Below, one piece after another: positions 42,338-51,558 of a DNA stretch of 64,000 bases; the stretch's first letter is position 1; each line of letters opens with the position of its first letter. Where the stretch lies: assembly GCA_003599865.1 (NCBI GenBank), contig QZKS01000055.1:1-64000 (forward strand), given 5' to 3'. The stretch is from Desulfobacteraceae bacterium (GTDB taxonomy: Bacteria; Desulfobacterota; Desulfobacteria; Desulfobacterales; SURF-7). Made by a program: the position numbers and the translations under genes. The notes beneath the pieces were generated by a model, which was not told the origin of the DNA, ran no database searches, and was given only the letters and a program-made list of their open reading frames with translations.

Positions 42338-44620
42338 CTATGGCAAGGTGGATAAAATTTTTCGGACCTCATCCGCTTCGGAAAAGTTGTTGTTCAGCTT
42401 CAGCGCTTTCTCAAGATTCCGTTTCGCAAGCCGGGTTTCTCCTTTTTTGAAGAGTGCCATCCCGAGGTGATACTGAAGTACTGCATTATCGGGTATTTTT
42501 TCCGTGCTTTCCGTCAGCAATTGAACAGCCTTGTCATATTCGCCCTTGTGATAATAGATCCATCCCAGTGTGTCCTTGATGAATGGATCATCCGGTTTCT
42601 GTTTGTCGGCTTTTAATACCAGCGTAAGCGCTTCATCAACATTCTGCCCCTGTTCGGCCAGCAGATAGGCAAGATTGTTGGCTGCCGGTGTAAATTCCGG
42701 ATTGATGGCCAGCGCTTCACGGTAATGCTTTTCAGACAGATCGAATTTTTTCTGCAAACTGTAGATGGTTCCCAGCATCATGTGGGGGGCGGTCTGATCG
42801 GATTGTTTTTCAAGGATGGTCTGGTATTGGGCGATGGCCTTGTCCTCATTCTTATTGATCAGATACAGTCTGGCCAGTGAATAATATGGTTTCAGGAAAT
42901 CAGGACTCAGGCTGATTGCTTTTGTAAATGCTCTTTCAGCAAGGCTCAGCTGTTTTCTGGAAAGATACAATCCGCCTTTCAGGTTGTACACATAAGCCGC
43001 CAGTTCGGGTTTGTCCGAAAACAGATTGATCTGGCGGTTGCATTTTTCAATGGCAACGTCGAATTCATCTTTCAGGACATGAAGAAGGATGATATTTCGA
43101 AAAACATTCATCAGTTCCGGTTTAAAAGACAGTATTTTTTCAGAATGCTGAATGATCTTGTCATAATTCTTGTTCATTTTACCCGGACTTTTAATGCCGA
43201 TGTCTCCGATGGGATTCTCCGATGCCAGTTCAACCAGGGAATCGAACGACTCGATTCCTTTTTGAACGGCTTTCGGCGGTGAATCATCGCTTCCGATAAT
43301 CTCTTTGATTTCATTATTGTTGTAAAGATTGACAAAAATGGCGAGGCTGTCCTTTTTAACCTTATCCAGGTTTCCTTCCTTCAGATGGATATCGGTTAAC
43401 AGCAGTTTGGCATTCAGGTTGTTCGGGCTGATGGAAAGGGCTTTTTCCAGTGACTGTTTTGCATTTTCAAGATCTCCTTTTCCCAGATAGGCAGCTCCTC
43501 TCAGGTAGTGAACCCGGTAGGACTCGGGCTCATTTTTGGCCAGTTCGTTGAAGATCTGAACCGCCTGGTCAAACTCCTCTTTCTGAATGAGTATTTCTCC
43601 TTTCAGTGATTTTGCCGGCAGATATTTGGGGTTGATTTCCAGGACCTTCTGAACCAGGAGATCTGCCTGGTCCAGTTGTTTGTTCCGGATCAAAAATCGG
43701 ATTTTGATGGTCAGGAGCCTTGTGTTTTCCGGCTGAATGGATATGACTTTGTCATACTGTGTCAACGCATTCCGGTAATCCCCCCAGGCTTCGAAATAGC
43801 CCGCCAGCACCAGGTAGGGTTTGATGTTTTGGGGATCAACCTGAATGCCTCTCTGGAGGGCGTCCCGGGCTTTTTGTCTGTTGGCCGTACTGAAATAGAA
43901 ATTACCCAGAATAATATACAGGTCGATGTTTTCCGGATTTTCTGCAATCGCATCCTGCAGTGCGGTTTCCGCTTGCGCATATTTTTTTTGACTTAACAGA
44001 AAATTGACCAGGGTGATGCGGTGTTTTATGGATTGGGGGTTTATGGCGATCGCCTTTTTCAGGTTTTCCCCGGCCTGATCGGTTTCACCCAGTCTGGACT
44101 GGATTTTGGCAAGGGCTACATGGGCATTGCTGTCTTTCGGGTCGAGCTGGATGATTTTCCGGTAGGAGTCGACTGCCTGATCCAGCATATTTTTCTGTTC
44201 GAAAATTCGGGCGCTCAGGGTAAGCGCTTCGATATGGTCCGGATTCTTTTGCAGGATCAGCGCTATTTTTTTTTCGGCAGACTCGATTTCGTTACCAAAC
44301 AGATTCAGATTGGCCAGCTTGATAAGGGCATTGGTATTCTGCGGGTCTATGGCAAGAATTTTTTGAAAGATAATGGATGCAGACTTCAGGTTGCCCAGTT
44401 TTAGATAGGTTTCAGCAAGTCCGGTATTGGCCTCCGGAGAATCGGGTTCGGTTTCGATGATATTTTTGTAAATGGCTTCCGCATCCTTCAGTTTACCATT
44501 CCGGTAGTGATCCCGGGCGGTTTCCAGCCGGGTTTCCATTTTTTCCTGCTCCGAGGTACAGGAAACCAGAATCGTCAATGCAATCACCAGAAATGTCAGT
44601 AAGGAAAAAGAGTACTTCAT
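42338..44620 (-). CDS. Large TPR-repeat lipoprotein
   Basis: About 760 residues. A signal peptide ends in ILVSC, so the protein is a predicted lipoprotein. The rest is a nearly continuous TPR superhelix of about 18-20 repeats (for example NGKLKDAEAIYKNIIETEPD and ENIDLYIILGNFYFSTANRQ), interrupted by a less regular stretch near 400-490. It resembles PrsT-type TPR lipoproteins linked to exopolysaccharide and exosortase loci; that link is a resemblance only. It would scaffold protein complexes at a membrane. The ATG at 44620 is preferred to a TTG two codons earlier. It shares a regulatory region with divergent GspA/GspB genes. Confidence 0.8.
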   Translation of the reverse strand: MKYSFSLLTFLVIALTILVSCTSEQEKMETRLETARDHYRNGKLKDAEAIYKNIIETEPDSPEANTGLAETYLKLGNLKSASIIFQKILAIDPQNTNALIKLANLNLFGNEIESAEKKIALILQKNPDHIEALTLSARIFEQKNMLDQAVDSYRKIIQLDPKDSNAHVALAKIQSRLGETDQAGENLKKAIAINPQSIKHRITLVNFLLSQKKYAQAETALQDAIAENPENIDLYIILGNFYFSTANRQKARDALQRGIQVDPQNIKPYLVLAGYFEAWGDYRNALTQYDKVISIQPENTRLLTIKIRFLIRNKQLDQADLLVQKVLEINPKYLPAKSLKGEILIQKEEFDQAVQIFNELAKNEPESYRVHYLRGAAYLGKGDLENAKQSLEKALSISPNNLNAKLLLTDIHLKEGNLDKVKKDSLAIFVNLYNNNEIKEIIGSDDSPPKAVQKGIESFDSLVELASENPIGDIGIKSPGKMNKNYDKIIQHSEKILSFKPELMNVFRNIILLHVLKDEFDVAIEKCNRQINLFSDKPELAAYVYNLKGGLYLSRKQLSLAERAFTKAISLSPDFLKPYYSLARLYLINKNEDKAIAQYQTILEKQSDQTAPHMMLGTIYSLQKKFDLSEKHYREALAINPEFTPAANNLAYLLAEQGQNVDEALTLVLKADKQKPDDPFIKDTLGWIYYHKGEYDKAVQLLTESTEKIPDNAVLQYHLGMALFKKGETRLAKRNLEKALKLNNNFSEADEVRKILSTLP

Positions 44621-44968
44621 AGGCAAATATCCGTTTTTTGATTGTTTGTTCTAAGTCATATCCACCTATATCGTATCAACAACCGGATTTCAACCTGTCA
44701 TCTCGCGACCGTAAAAAACCGGATGGAGCCCTGATCGGTTCGGGATTTGCTTTGCATGTCACGGCAGGAGCATCATGGATGTTGGATAAAATCGGATCAT
44801 CATGCTGAATGTGTTGATTTTTTGTGCCGGGAAGTATTTAATGCTTTGAAGATACCGGAAATTATGTTAGTCAGTAGAAAGGCCGGGCATCGATTATATC
44901 ATTATAATAAAACAAATAGTTACACATGTATTTATCCAATTTCGCTTCGCCGGTGTAAGGTATGGAAA
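44621..44968. other. Divergent region, TPR lipoprotein / GspA-like gene
   Basis: This 348-bp gap holds the minus-strand promoter of the TPR lipoprotein (44665-44693). On the plus strand there is an isolated perfect TATAAT (44903-44908) without a good -35, possibly an activator-dependent promoter of the GspA-like gene. An in-frame upstream extension of the GspA frame back to 44747 is not considered coding. Confidence 0.5.
44665..44693 (-). promoter_or_regulatory. Promoter of the TPR lipoprotein operon
   Basis: On the minus strand TTGAAA (44693-44688) and TATAGG (44670-44665) are separated by 17 bp. The start would be near 44658, about 38 nt before the ATG. Confidence 0.5.
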
Positions 44969-46711
44969 ATGTATAAACCCTATTTCGGATTTAAGGAAAG
45001 ACCGTTCAAGCTCGTGCCTGATCCGGCATATCTATATCTGGGTCAAAGTCATGAAGAGGCATTGGGGCATTTGAATTATGCCGTTCGACAGGGGGACGGA
45101 TTTGTCGTCATCACCGGGGAAGTCGGAACCGGAAAGACAACCGTATGCAGGATGTTTCTAGAGAAACTGGATGAAAATACCGAAACCGCTTATATTTTCA
45201 ATCCAAAGCTCGACTCCCTGCAGCTTCTGAAAGCGATCAACGATGAATTCTGTATCGAATCTTCCCCTGATAACACAAAAGATCTGATCGACATCCTGAA
45301 CCGTTTCCTGATGGAAAAGAAAAAACTGGGGAAAAAGGCGGTCCTGATTATCGACGAATCACAAAACCTGTCCATTGAAGTGCTGGAACAGCTGAGGCTT
45401 CTTTCCAACCTGGAAACCACCAAGGCAAAGCTGCTCCAGATCATTATGGTAGGGCAGCCGGAATTCGGTGAGAAGCTTGACTCGTTTGAATTGCGACAGC
45501 TGGAACAACGCATCACCCTGAACTGTCATCTCAATCCCCTGACATTGAAAGAAACCGGAGAGTATATTTCCCATCGGATTCAGATCGCCTCCCACAAAAA
45601 CAACGATCTGTTTACCAAAGACGCCATCAAGGAGATTTTCCGGTATTCGGGCGGTGTTCCCAGAAAGATCAACATTGTATGCGACCGGGCCTTATTGTGT
45701 GCCTTCAGTCGGGATGTCAAAAAAATCAACCGGAACATCGCCTTGCTGGCAATTCAGGAACTTTCAGGGAAAAGAGATCCCCGGATCGGATTTTTTGAAC
45801 TGAATCGAAAGCCGCTTTTCCTTTTGGCCGGGCTGGTGCTTATTCTGGTGACGCTGATTGTTTATCCGCATGTTGATCTGAAGGAAAGCAATGCCGGTCC
45901 CAAGCATGTGGAAGCAGTCGTTCACAAGATTCTCGTTCCGCCGGCTGAAGAGGTGATGGTTGCGGAGCAGCTGGACGATACCCGCAATGCTGCTATCGAA
46001 CCCGGAACGGAAACCATGGACACCCATCCGGCAGAAGAAAGACCGGTTGTGACCATCGGCAGGGAGGACCTCAAAACCCTGCTGCAGGAACCGGATGCAA
46101 AACATTCCCGAAATACCGCCATGAAAATCATTCTGGACCTTTGGCAGGCAGAGGCCGGACTGAAAAGTTTTTTGCAGGAAATTGAAGACCATAAGGAATT
46201 TTTTTTTCTTGCAGCAAAACAGAATCATCTGAGCGTGCAGAAGATTGCCGGGAATCTGTCGCTGGTTAAAAACCTGAATCATGCGGCGATCCTGGAACTG
46301 TATATTGGAAATGATCCCATGCCGCGGTTTCTGACACTTGTTGAAATGAAAAATGATGACCTGATTTTCGAGATGGAAGACAGGCGGGTCCGGATTGCTG
46401 CAAATGATATCTTGCCATTCTGGAAAAACCGATTCTATGTAATCTGGAAAAATATATACGGATATACCAAAGAGGTTCAGATCGAAAAGAACGGCAATTC
46501 GGTTCTGATGTTAAAAAGGCATCTGCAGGAGATCGGATACTGCGATATCGTATTGAACTCAGTGTATGATAACTCCGTCAAAGATGCTGTCAAGGATGTA
46601 CAGAAAAAGTATGACCTGGAGATCGACGGTGTTGTGGGGCCGCTTACGGAAATTGCACTGTATAACGAAAACAAATCACTGGTGATTCCCCGTCTTCGGA
46701 AAGTCTTGTGA
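44969..46711 (+). CDS. GspA/ExeA-like ATPase with C-terminal peptidoglycan-binding domain
   Basis: About 580 residues. The N-terminal MYKPYFGFKERPFKLVPDP opening and AAA domain (about 1-265; Walker A GEVGTGKTT, Walker B VLIIDESQNL) are hallmarks of ExeA/GspA. One TM helix (about 285-305) leads to a periplasmic part with a C39-peptidase-like fold and a final peptidoglycan-binding repeat (LQEIGYCDIV...DGVVGPLTE). With GspB it helps the secretin ring of type II secretion, or similar outer-membrane assembly, to pass the cell wall. TAAGG stands 8 bases before the ATG. The next gene encodes the GspB partner. Confidence 0.85.
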   Translation: MYKPYFGFKERPFKLVPDPAYLYLGQSHEEALGHLNYAVRQGDGFVVITGEVGTGKTTVCRMFLEKLDENTETAYIFNPKLDSLQLLKAINDEFCIESSPDNTKDLIDILNRFLMEKKKLGKKAVLIIDESQNLSIEVLEQLRLLSNLETTKAKLLQIIMVGQPEFGEKLDSFELRQLEQRITLNCHLNPLTLKETGEYISHRIQIASHKNNDLFTKDAIKEIFRYSGGVPRKINIVCDRALLCAFSRDVKKINRNIALLAIQELSGKRDPRIGFFELNRKPLFLLAGLVLILVTLIVYPHVDLKESNAGPKHVEAVVHKILVPPAEEVMVAEQLDDTRNAAIEPGTETMDTHPAEERPVVTIGREDLKTLLQEPDAKHSRNTAMKIILDLWQAEAGLKSFLQEIEDHKEFFFLAAKQNHLSVQKIAGNLSLVKNLNHAAILELYIGNDPMPRFLTLVEMKNDDLIFEMEDRRVRIAANDILPFWKNRFYVIWKNIYGYTKEVQIEKNGNSVLMLKRHLQEIGYCDIVLNSVYDNSVKDAVKDVQKKYDLEIDGVVGPLTEIALYNENKSLVIPRLRKVL

Positions 46712-46756
46712 TCGGGTTCGCATTCCGGCCGGAAGGATTGCAGAGGAAAAGTCAAT

Positions 46757-47455
46757 TTGAGCACCATATTAAAGGCACTCAGAAAAATCGAGAATGAATC
46801 GGGCCGCAATGACGGGATTCCGGCCTGGCCCGGCCCTGTGCATATCAAAAGGCAGGCGGATGCAAAGCTTCGAAACAAACGGAAATGGAAACGAATGGTT
46901 TTCGGTTTCATTGTTCTGATTCTGGGTTGCAGCTCCGCATGGATGTATTCAATGCAGACGTCCAAACCGCCAAAGCCTGCTGATGCGGAGCATCTGCCTG
47001 TTAAGATGGAGACGGTTCCCGAAAAAGTGCAGGCCCGTGCGAATTTGAACGGAAACAATGGCGGACAGAGAATTGCCGCTGAACCCGGGATGCAAAAAAG
47101 CGAAGGGTATTCTTCTTCAACCATCCATAAAACAGTGAAACCCGATCTGAGCCACGCCCGATCTCCCATCATGGCAGCTTCCTCAGAAAACCGGGAAATA
47201 CCGAAAGTTCCTTTGGCAGAAAACAACAGCGTTCAAAAGGCAACGCAACGGATTCATGAAAAAAGAGATTCCAGGATTGACCTTCAGGCGATTGCATGGG
47301 CTCCTGAACCGGAAAAGAGCTTTGCCGTGATCAACAACCGTATTCTTCATGAAGGGCAGTCTTTTGACGGCATCACCATTACCCATATTGGAAAGGATGA
47401 TGTGTCTTTCCGGGAGATGGGGAATGAGTGGCGGGAAAGGTTTCGCATCAAATAA
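46757..47455 (+). CDS. GspB-like protein
   Basis: A 232-residue single-pass membrane protein. It opens STILKALRKIENE, the conserved GspB/ExeB N-terminus, encoded from a TTG start with AGAGGA upstream. A TM helix is at about 51-68, followed by a long low-complexity Lys/Pro-rich periplasmic linker and a C-terminal domain (about 175-232) with AWAPEPEKSFAVINNRILHEGQ, matching the GspB C-terminal fold. It partners the ATPase encoded 45 bp upstream. It converges on the amino-acid ABC operon. Confidence 0.8.
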   Translation: MSTILKALRKIENESGRNDGIPAWPGPVHIKRQADAKLRNKRKWKRMVFGFIVLILGCSSAWMYSMQTSKPPKPADAEHLPVKMETVPEKVQARANLNGNNGGQRIAAEPGMQKSEGYSSSTIHKTVKPDLSHARSPIMAASSENREIPKVPLAENNSVQKATQRIHEKRDSRIDLQAIAWAPEPEKSFAVINNRILHEGQSFDGITITHIGKDDVSFREMGNEWRERFRIK

Positions 47456-47465
47456 GATTGATATC

Positions 47466-48197
47466 CTACAGAATCTGGCTGAGAAACAGTTTTGTACGGT
47501 CATGCTCCGGATTGGTGAAAAAGTGTTCCGGAGTACCGACTTCCACAACAGCCCCCTGATCCATAAAAATTACCCGGTCCGCAACCTCTCTGGCAAATCC
47601 CATCTCATGGGTGACCACAACCATGGTCATCCCTTCTCCGGCAAGGTTTTTCATGACATCCAGCACTTCTCCGATCATTTCCGGGTCCAGGGCGGAAGTG
47701 GGTTCATCGAACAGCATGACTTTCGGGTCCATGGCCAGTGCACGCGCAATGGCAACACGCTGCTGCTGCCCGCCGGACAGCTGGTCCGGATAGACCCTTG
47801 CCTTGTCCGTAATCCCAACTTTTTCCAGGAGGTGCATGGCCTTATCATGGGCATCGGCTTTGGAACGTTTCCTGACGGTGATTTGAGCGAGGGTAATGTT
47901 TTCCAGGACGGTTTTATGCGGAAACAGGTTGAATGATTGAAAAACCATTCCGACTTCAGCCCGAATCTTGTTGATATTGGTTTTCGGGTCCATGACATCG
48001 ATTCCGTCAATCAGAATCTTTCCGCTGTTGGCGGTTTCCAGCTGGTTGAGGCATCGCAGCAAGGTGCTTTTGCCGGAGCCGGACGGCCCGATCACGACCA
48101 CAACTTCACCGGCATCAATGTTGAGATTGACGTTATGTAATGCCTTGACTTTATGGGGAACAAAAAATGTTTTATAGAGATTTTCAACGTGAATCAC
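47466..48197 (-). CDS. Polar amino acid ABC transporter ATP-binding protein
   Basis: A 243-residue ABC ATPase of the GlnQ/HisP group. Motifs are [12 protein letters not shown] (Walker A), [15 protein letters not shown] (signature), [14 protein letters not shown] (Walker B) and VTHEM (switch His). It drives uptake of a polar amino acid such as glutamine, glutamate or arginine. Its ATG overlaps the permease stop by 4 nt. Confidence 0.9.
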   Translation of the reverse strand: MIHVENLYKTFFVPHKVKALHNVNLNIDAGEVVVVIGPSGSGKSTLLRCLNQLETANSGKILIDGIDVMDPKTNINKIRAEVGMVFQSFNLFPHKTVLENITLAQITVRKRSKADAHDKAMHLLEKVGITDKARVYPDQLSGGQQQRVAIARALAMDPKVMLFDEPTSALDPEMIGEVLDVMKNLAGEGMTMVVVTHEMGFAREVADRVIFMDQGAVVEVGTPEHFFTNPEHDRTKLFLSQIL

Positions 48198-49195
48198 TGG
48201 GAAAGGGTCCTCCTTTCCAGATATTGGAGAAACATGGAAAAAGTGAATGTCAGAACCAGATACAGAATCGCACAGACAAACCAGAGTTCAAATGGCTGAA
48301 GGCTTGTTGTAACAACCTCTCTTGTCGCCTTTGTCAGCTCCCGGATGGCAATAATGCCGAGGAGGGATGAATCTTTGATCAGGCTGATAAACTGGCCTGC
48401 CAGCGGAGGGATGATTCTTCGGAACGCCTGGGGAAGGATGACATGTACCATGCATTGCACATAGGTCATTCCCAGTGATCGTGATGCCTCGCTCTGGCCT
48501 CTGTGGATCGACTGAATGCCCGCGCGGACGATCTCGGCAACATAGGCCCCGGTAAAACAGGCGAGCGCGGCAACGCCGAACCAGAGTGGCGGAACCTGCC
48601 ACATGTTCTGTTTGGCCAGTATGGTATTGATCAGGGTGCCGAGAACAAAATACCAGATGAAGATCTGCACCAGAAGCGGGGACCCGCGGATCAATTCCAC
48701 GTAGGTGATGGCGGACCATCGGAGTGCCGGATTGGCGGAAATACGGGCGAGCCCTCCGAACAGCCCGATCAAAATTCCGAAAATGATCGCAATAAAACTG
48801 ACCTTCAGTGTCAGCCACAACCCCTGCATGAGGATGCCGGCCTTCCATTTTTTCTGAAAAGCCAGGGTGTCTCCGGGATAGATCCTGTCGCCTTCGTCCA
48901 CAAGAAGGGTTCCATCTGTAACAACGTAGGATTCTTCCTGATCCGTATCTTTTACCGTGATCATGGTTTGTTTGCCGGAAACGCTGATGGAGGATACATC
49001 TCCCTCGATTTCCGACTTGACTTCCATCTTGTCATGAAAAAGAAAATATTGCGGTACCCGATACCATCTCCACACATAGTCAATCTGGAGTGTGGCGTAA
49101 TAGATACCGCCGATGATTCCTGCCAGCATCAGAAAAAACAAGGTGATCGACAGGACATAGGAAGGTTTTTTGATCTGATTACCCAACATGGTCAT
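48194..49195 (-). CDS. Polar amino acid ABC transporter permease with extra N-terminal periplasmic domain
   Basis: A 333-residue permease. The C-terminal 215 residues are a standard GlnP-type domain with the EAA loop ([15 protein letters not shown]) and [13 protein letters not shown]. Ahead of it are one TM helix (about 12-34) and a soluble segment of about 75 residues (about 45-120) rich in Val, Gly and Asp ([15 protein letters not shown]), which looks like a small beta-sandwich inserted into the periplasm. That makes it about 110 residues longer than usual GlnP. It lies between the binding-protein and ATPase genes of the operon. Confidence 0.86.
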   Translation of the reverse strand: MTMLGNQIKKPSYVLSITLFFLMLAGIIGGIYYATLQIDYVWRWYRVPQYFLFHDKMEVKSEIEGDVSSISVSGKQTMITVKDTDQEESYVVTDGTLLVDEGDRIYPGDTLAFQKKWKAGILMQGLWLTLKVSFIAIIFGILIGLFGGLARISANPALRWSAITYVELIRGSPLLVQIFIWYFVLGTLINTILAKQNMWQVPPLWFGVAALACFTGAYVAEIVRAGIQSIHRGQSEASRSLGMTYVQCMVHVILPQAFRRIIPPLAGQFISLIKDSSLLGIIAIRELTKATREVVTTSLQPFELWFVCAILYLVLTFTFSMFLQYLERRTLSQ

Positions 49196-49212
49196 GTGGT
49201 TTCATTCCGGTA

Positions 49213-49255
49213 AACATTCATGTGAACAACAGGATATGCTGCCCACATGAATGTT
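49213..49255. repeat. Perfect 12-bp inverted repeat between binding-protein and permease genes
   Basis: Arms AACATTCATGTG (49213-49224) and CACATGAATGTT (49244-49255) pair without mismatch around a 19-nt loop, 18 bp after the binding-protein stop. Only three T follow on the minus strand, so it is more likely an mRNA-stabilising or partial-termination hairpin that raises binding-protein over permease levels than a full terminator. Confidence 0.6.
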
Positions 49256-49273
49256 ATATGATTTATTTTATTG

Positions 49274-50101
49274 CTATTTTACGTTTTTATACCAGTCCGT
49301 GCTCAGGATCCATTTCTGATAGGTGACTTCATACCGCCCGTCATTCTTGTATTGACGAAGGAAATTGTTCAGCCAGTTCATGAAGTCGGGATCTCCCTTC
49401 CGGATTGCCCAGGCAAGAGGCTCATAGGTAAACGGTTCATCCAGGAATACGAGCTTGTCCGTACCTTGCTCTGCCATGAACACAACACAATTGGGTTTAT
49501 CATATACATAGGCATCCGCTTTTCCGGCAACCACTTCCAGAGCGGCTTCCGTTTCCGTCTCAAAGGACTTGTAGGTACACTTGGGAATGCGTCTTTTAAC
49601 CGCTTCTTCACCGGTGGTTCCCAATTTTGAGGTGACGATGAATTTGGGATCATTCAAATCCTTGTAGGATAAGATTTTTCCTTCATGTTTCTTGTTCAGC
49701 AAAATGGTCTGTCCGACAATGATATAGGGATCGGCAAAATTGATTTTCAGGTTTCGGGACTGGGTTACGGTCATGCCGCTCATAATAATGTCAAATTTGT
49801 CGGTAATCAGAGACGGAATGATCCCGTCCCAGGCGGTATTGACAGGCACGAATTTAACGCCCATGGCTTTTGCCATCTCGTTTGCCATGTCAATATCAAA
49901 CCCGACAAACCGGCCTTTTTTATCGGTCATCTCAAACGGCATATAGCCTGCTTCAAACCCGACGCGAAGTTCTCCCCGCTGCAGAATTTTTTCCAGGGTT
50001 GATTTTTTGGCAAGCTCAATGTCGGAAGAAAACACCGGAGCGGCCATCCAGAAAATCAGGGTAAATATTGCAATCAATTTAATCATCAACAGACGTTTCA
50101 T
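49274..50101 (-). CDS. Polar amino acid ABC transporter substrate-binding protein
   Basis: A 275-residue periplasmic binding protein of the bacterial extracellular solute-binding family 3. A signal peptide (1-25) precedes LRVGFEAGYMPFEM and GFDIDMANEMAKAMG. Ligand residues include the Arg in MTVTQSRNLKINFADPY. It probably binds a polar amino acid; the exact ligand cannot be read. GAGGAGGG lies 5 bases before the ATG. It is followed by a strong hairpin before the permease gene. Confidence 0.9.
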   Translation of the reverse strand: MKRLLMIKLIAIFTLIFWMAAPVFSSDIELAKKSTLEKILQRGELRVGFEAGYMPFEMTDKKGRFVGFDIDMANEMAKAMGVKFVPVNTAWDGIIPSLITDKFDIIMSGMTVTQSRNLKINFADPYIIVGQTILLNKKHEGKILSYKDLNDPKFIVTSKLGTTGEEAVKRRIPKCTYKSFETETEAALEVVAGKADAYVYDKPNCVVFMAEQGTDKLVFLDEPFTYEPLAWAIRKGDPDFMNWLNNFLRQYKNDGRYEVTYQKWILSTDWYKNVK

Positions 50102-50178
50102 ACCATTCCCTCCTCAGTTTGATTATTATGATGGTTGCTTCATGCCAAAGGTTTCCGTTATGACGCCTGCCGATATGG

Positions 50179-50331
50179 TCAATAGGATTTTCCCTCATCC
50201 AGCAGCTCCTTGATCACCATTTCAATTTTACAGTCAGGGCATTTGGGGAAATCTTCAATCGGCAGGTAAATAATCTCCGTATGGTTGCATTTGGGACATT
50301 TGATCTCAATGGGTTCTTTTTTTTCACGCAT
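50179..50331 (-). CDS. Small zinc-ribbon protein (50 residues)
   Basis: A 50-residue protein starting MREKKEPIEIKCPKCNH, with a second knuckle FPKCPDCKIEM. The two CPxC pairs, 20 residues apart, define a zinc ribbon. GGAG lies 6 bases before the ATG, which supports translation. The last residues are DEGKSY. It is 77 bp upstream of the amino-acid binding-protein gene and may be co-transcribed. No function is recognised; such proteins often bind nucleic acid or a partner protein. Confidence 0.62.
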   Translation of the reverse strand: MREKKEPIEIKCPKCNHTEIIYLPIEDFPKCPDCKIEMVIKELLDEGKSY

Positions 50332-50645
50332 TTTTTGCTCCGTTTTTTTGCTCCGGATGACCTCGTCATGAAATCATGATTGCCGATAAACGTGTTCGCA
50401 GCATCCCGTTCATAAAGGATCGGTCTATCCAGGTCAAGAAAAATGGTACGATGGAAGTCATTCCGATAAGGCAAATTACAGCCCTTATATAATATCTTGA
50501 ATTAAAAGTAAATTATAAAATGAAGACGAAACGGTTTTCTGTTTGTGTTTGTGACCGATCATGTGTAATGTGGCTCATTCGGAACAACGGAATTCCGGCA
50601 GGGAATTTCATATGGAAGGATAAGGATACGGGAGGGTGAGGGGCA
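50332..50645. other. Divergent intergenic region, zinc-ribbon gene / MoxR gene
   Basis: This 314-bp gap has an AT-rich core (about 50480-50520) with TATATAA-like sequence usable as a -10 on either strand but no clear -35. A strong GGAGGGTGAGG ribosome-binding site precedes the MoxR-like gene. No further gene was recognised. Confidence 0.45.
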
Positions 50646-51551
50646 ATGAAGTTTACCAGTGTGGAGGATGTTCAGAAAAAATTATCGGAAGCGGATTATA
50701 TTGCATCCCGGGAGATCGCTACCATTGTGTTCCTGGCGGCCGCAACCCAGAAACCCCTTCTGGTGGAAGGCCCTGCCGGTGTCGGCAAAACCGAACTTTC
50801 CAAAGCGATCGCCGGAACACTGGGAAGGGAACTCATCCGCTTGCAGTGCTACGAGGGTCTGGATGAGGCCAAGTCCCTGTATGAGTGGGAATACGCAAAG
50901 CAGCTTCTGTACACACAGATCGTCAAGGAAAAAATTCAGGATTTCATCTCCGAATCCCACACCCTGGCAGAGGCTGTGGATAAAATCGCCCAGCAGGAGG
51001 ATGCCTTTTTTTCCGAACGTTTTATTCAGACAAGGCCGCTTCTGCAAGCCATCAGCTCCCCGGAACCGGTGGTGCTCCTGATTGACGAGGTGGATAAATC
51101 AGACCCAGAATTCGAGGCTTTCCTGCTGGAACTGCTCAGCGATTTCCAGGTTTCCATTCCGGAGCTGGGAACCCGCAAGGCTGTTCATATCCCGTTTGTC
51201 GTACTGACTTCCAATAACTATCGGGACATCAGCGATGCCTTGAAACGCCGATGCCTGTATCTGTATATCGATTACCCGGACCAGGCGCTGGAAGCCAGGA
51301 TTGTCCGAATGAAGATTCCCGGAATTCAGGAGAAGCTGGTTGAACAACTGGTGGATGCCATTGTCAAAATCCGGAAGATGGATTTGAAGAAAAAACCATC
51401 CATTTCGGAAACCCTGGATTGGGCTGCCTCTTTAATTGCGCTTCAAGTTCAGGATCTTACTCCTGAAGTGATGATCGATACCTTGAACGTTATCTGTAAA
51501 TACCGGGCGGATACGGACCTTGTAAAACAGGCCATCTGCAAAATTACCTGA
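50646..51551 (+). CDS. MoxR-family AAA+ ATPase
   Basis: A 301-residue AAA+ protein with VEGPAGVGKTELSKA (Walker A, about 35-48), VLLIDEVDKSD (Walker B, about 142) and SNNYRDISDALKRRCLYLYIDYP (sensor 1 and arginine finger region). MoxR ATPases act with VWA-domain partners to insert cofactors or remodel complexes; the VWA partner gene follows after 7 bp. The CoxD/CoxE pair of CO dehydrogenase maturation is the closest well-known analogue. The client here is unknown. Confidence 0.86.
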   Translation: MKFTSVEDVQKKLSEADYIASREIATIVFLAAATQKPLLVEGPAGVGKTELSKAIAGTLGRELIRLQCYEGLDEAKSLYEWEYAKQLLYTQIVKEKIQDFISESHTLAEAVDKIAQQEDAFFSERFIQTRPLLQAISSPEPVVLLIDEVDKSDPEFEAFLLELLSDFQVSIPELGTRKAVHIPFVVLTSNNYRDISDALKRRCLYLYIDYPDQALEARIVRMKIPGIQEKLVEQLVDAIVKIRKMDLKKKPSISETLDWAASLIALQVQDLTPEVMIDTLNVICKYRADTDLVKQAICKIT

Positions 51552-51558
51552 TCCGAAT

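Noticed and set aside
50214-50474. Minus-strand 86-codon frame
   Set aside because: It is out of frame with the zinc-ribbon gene, which has the ribosome-binding site and the paired cysteines; this longer frame has neither.
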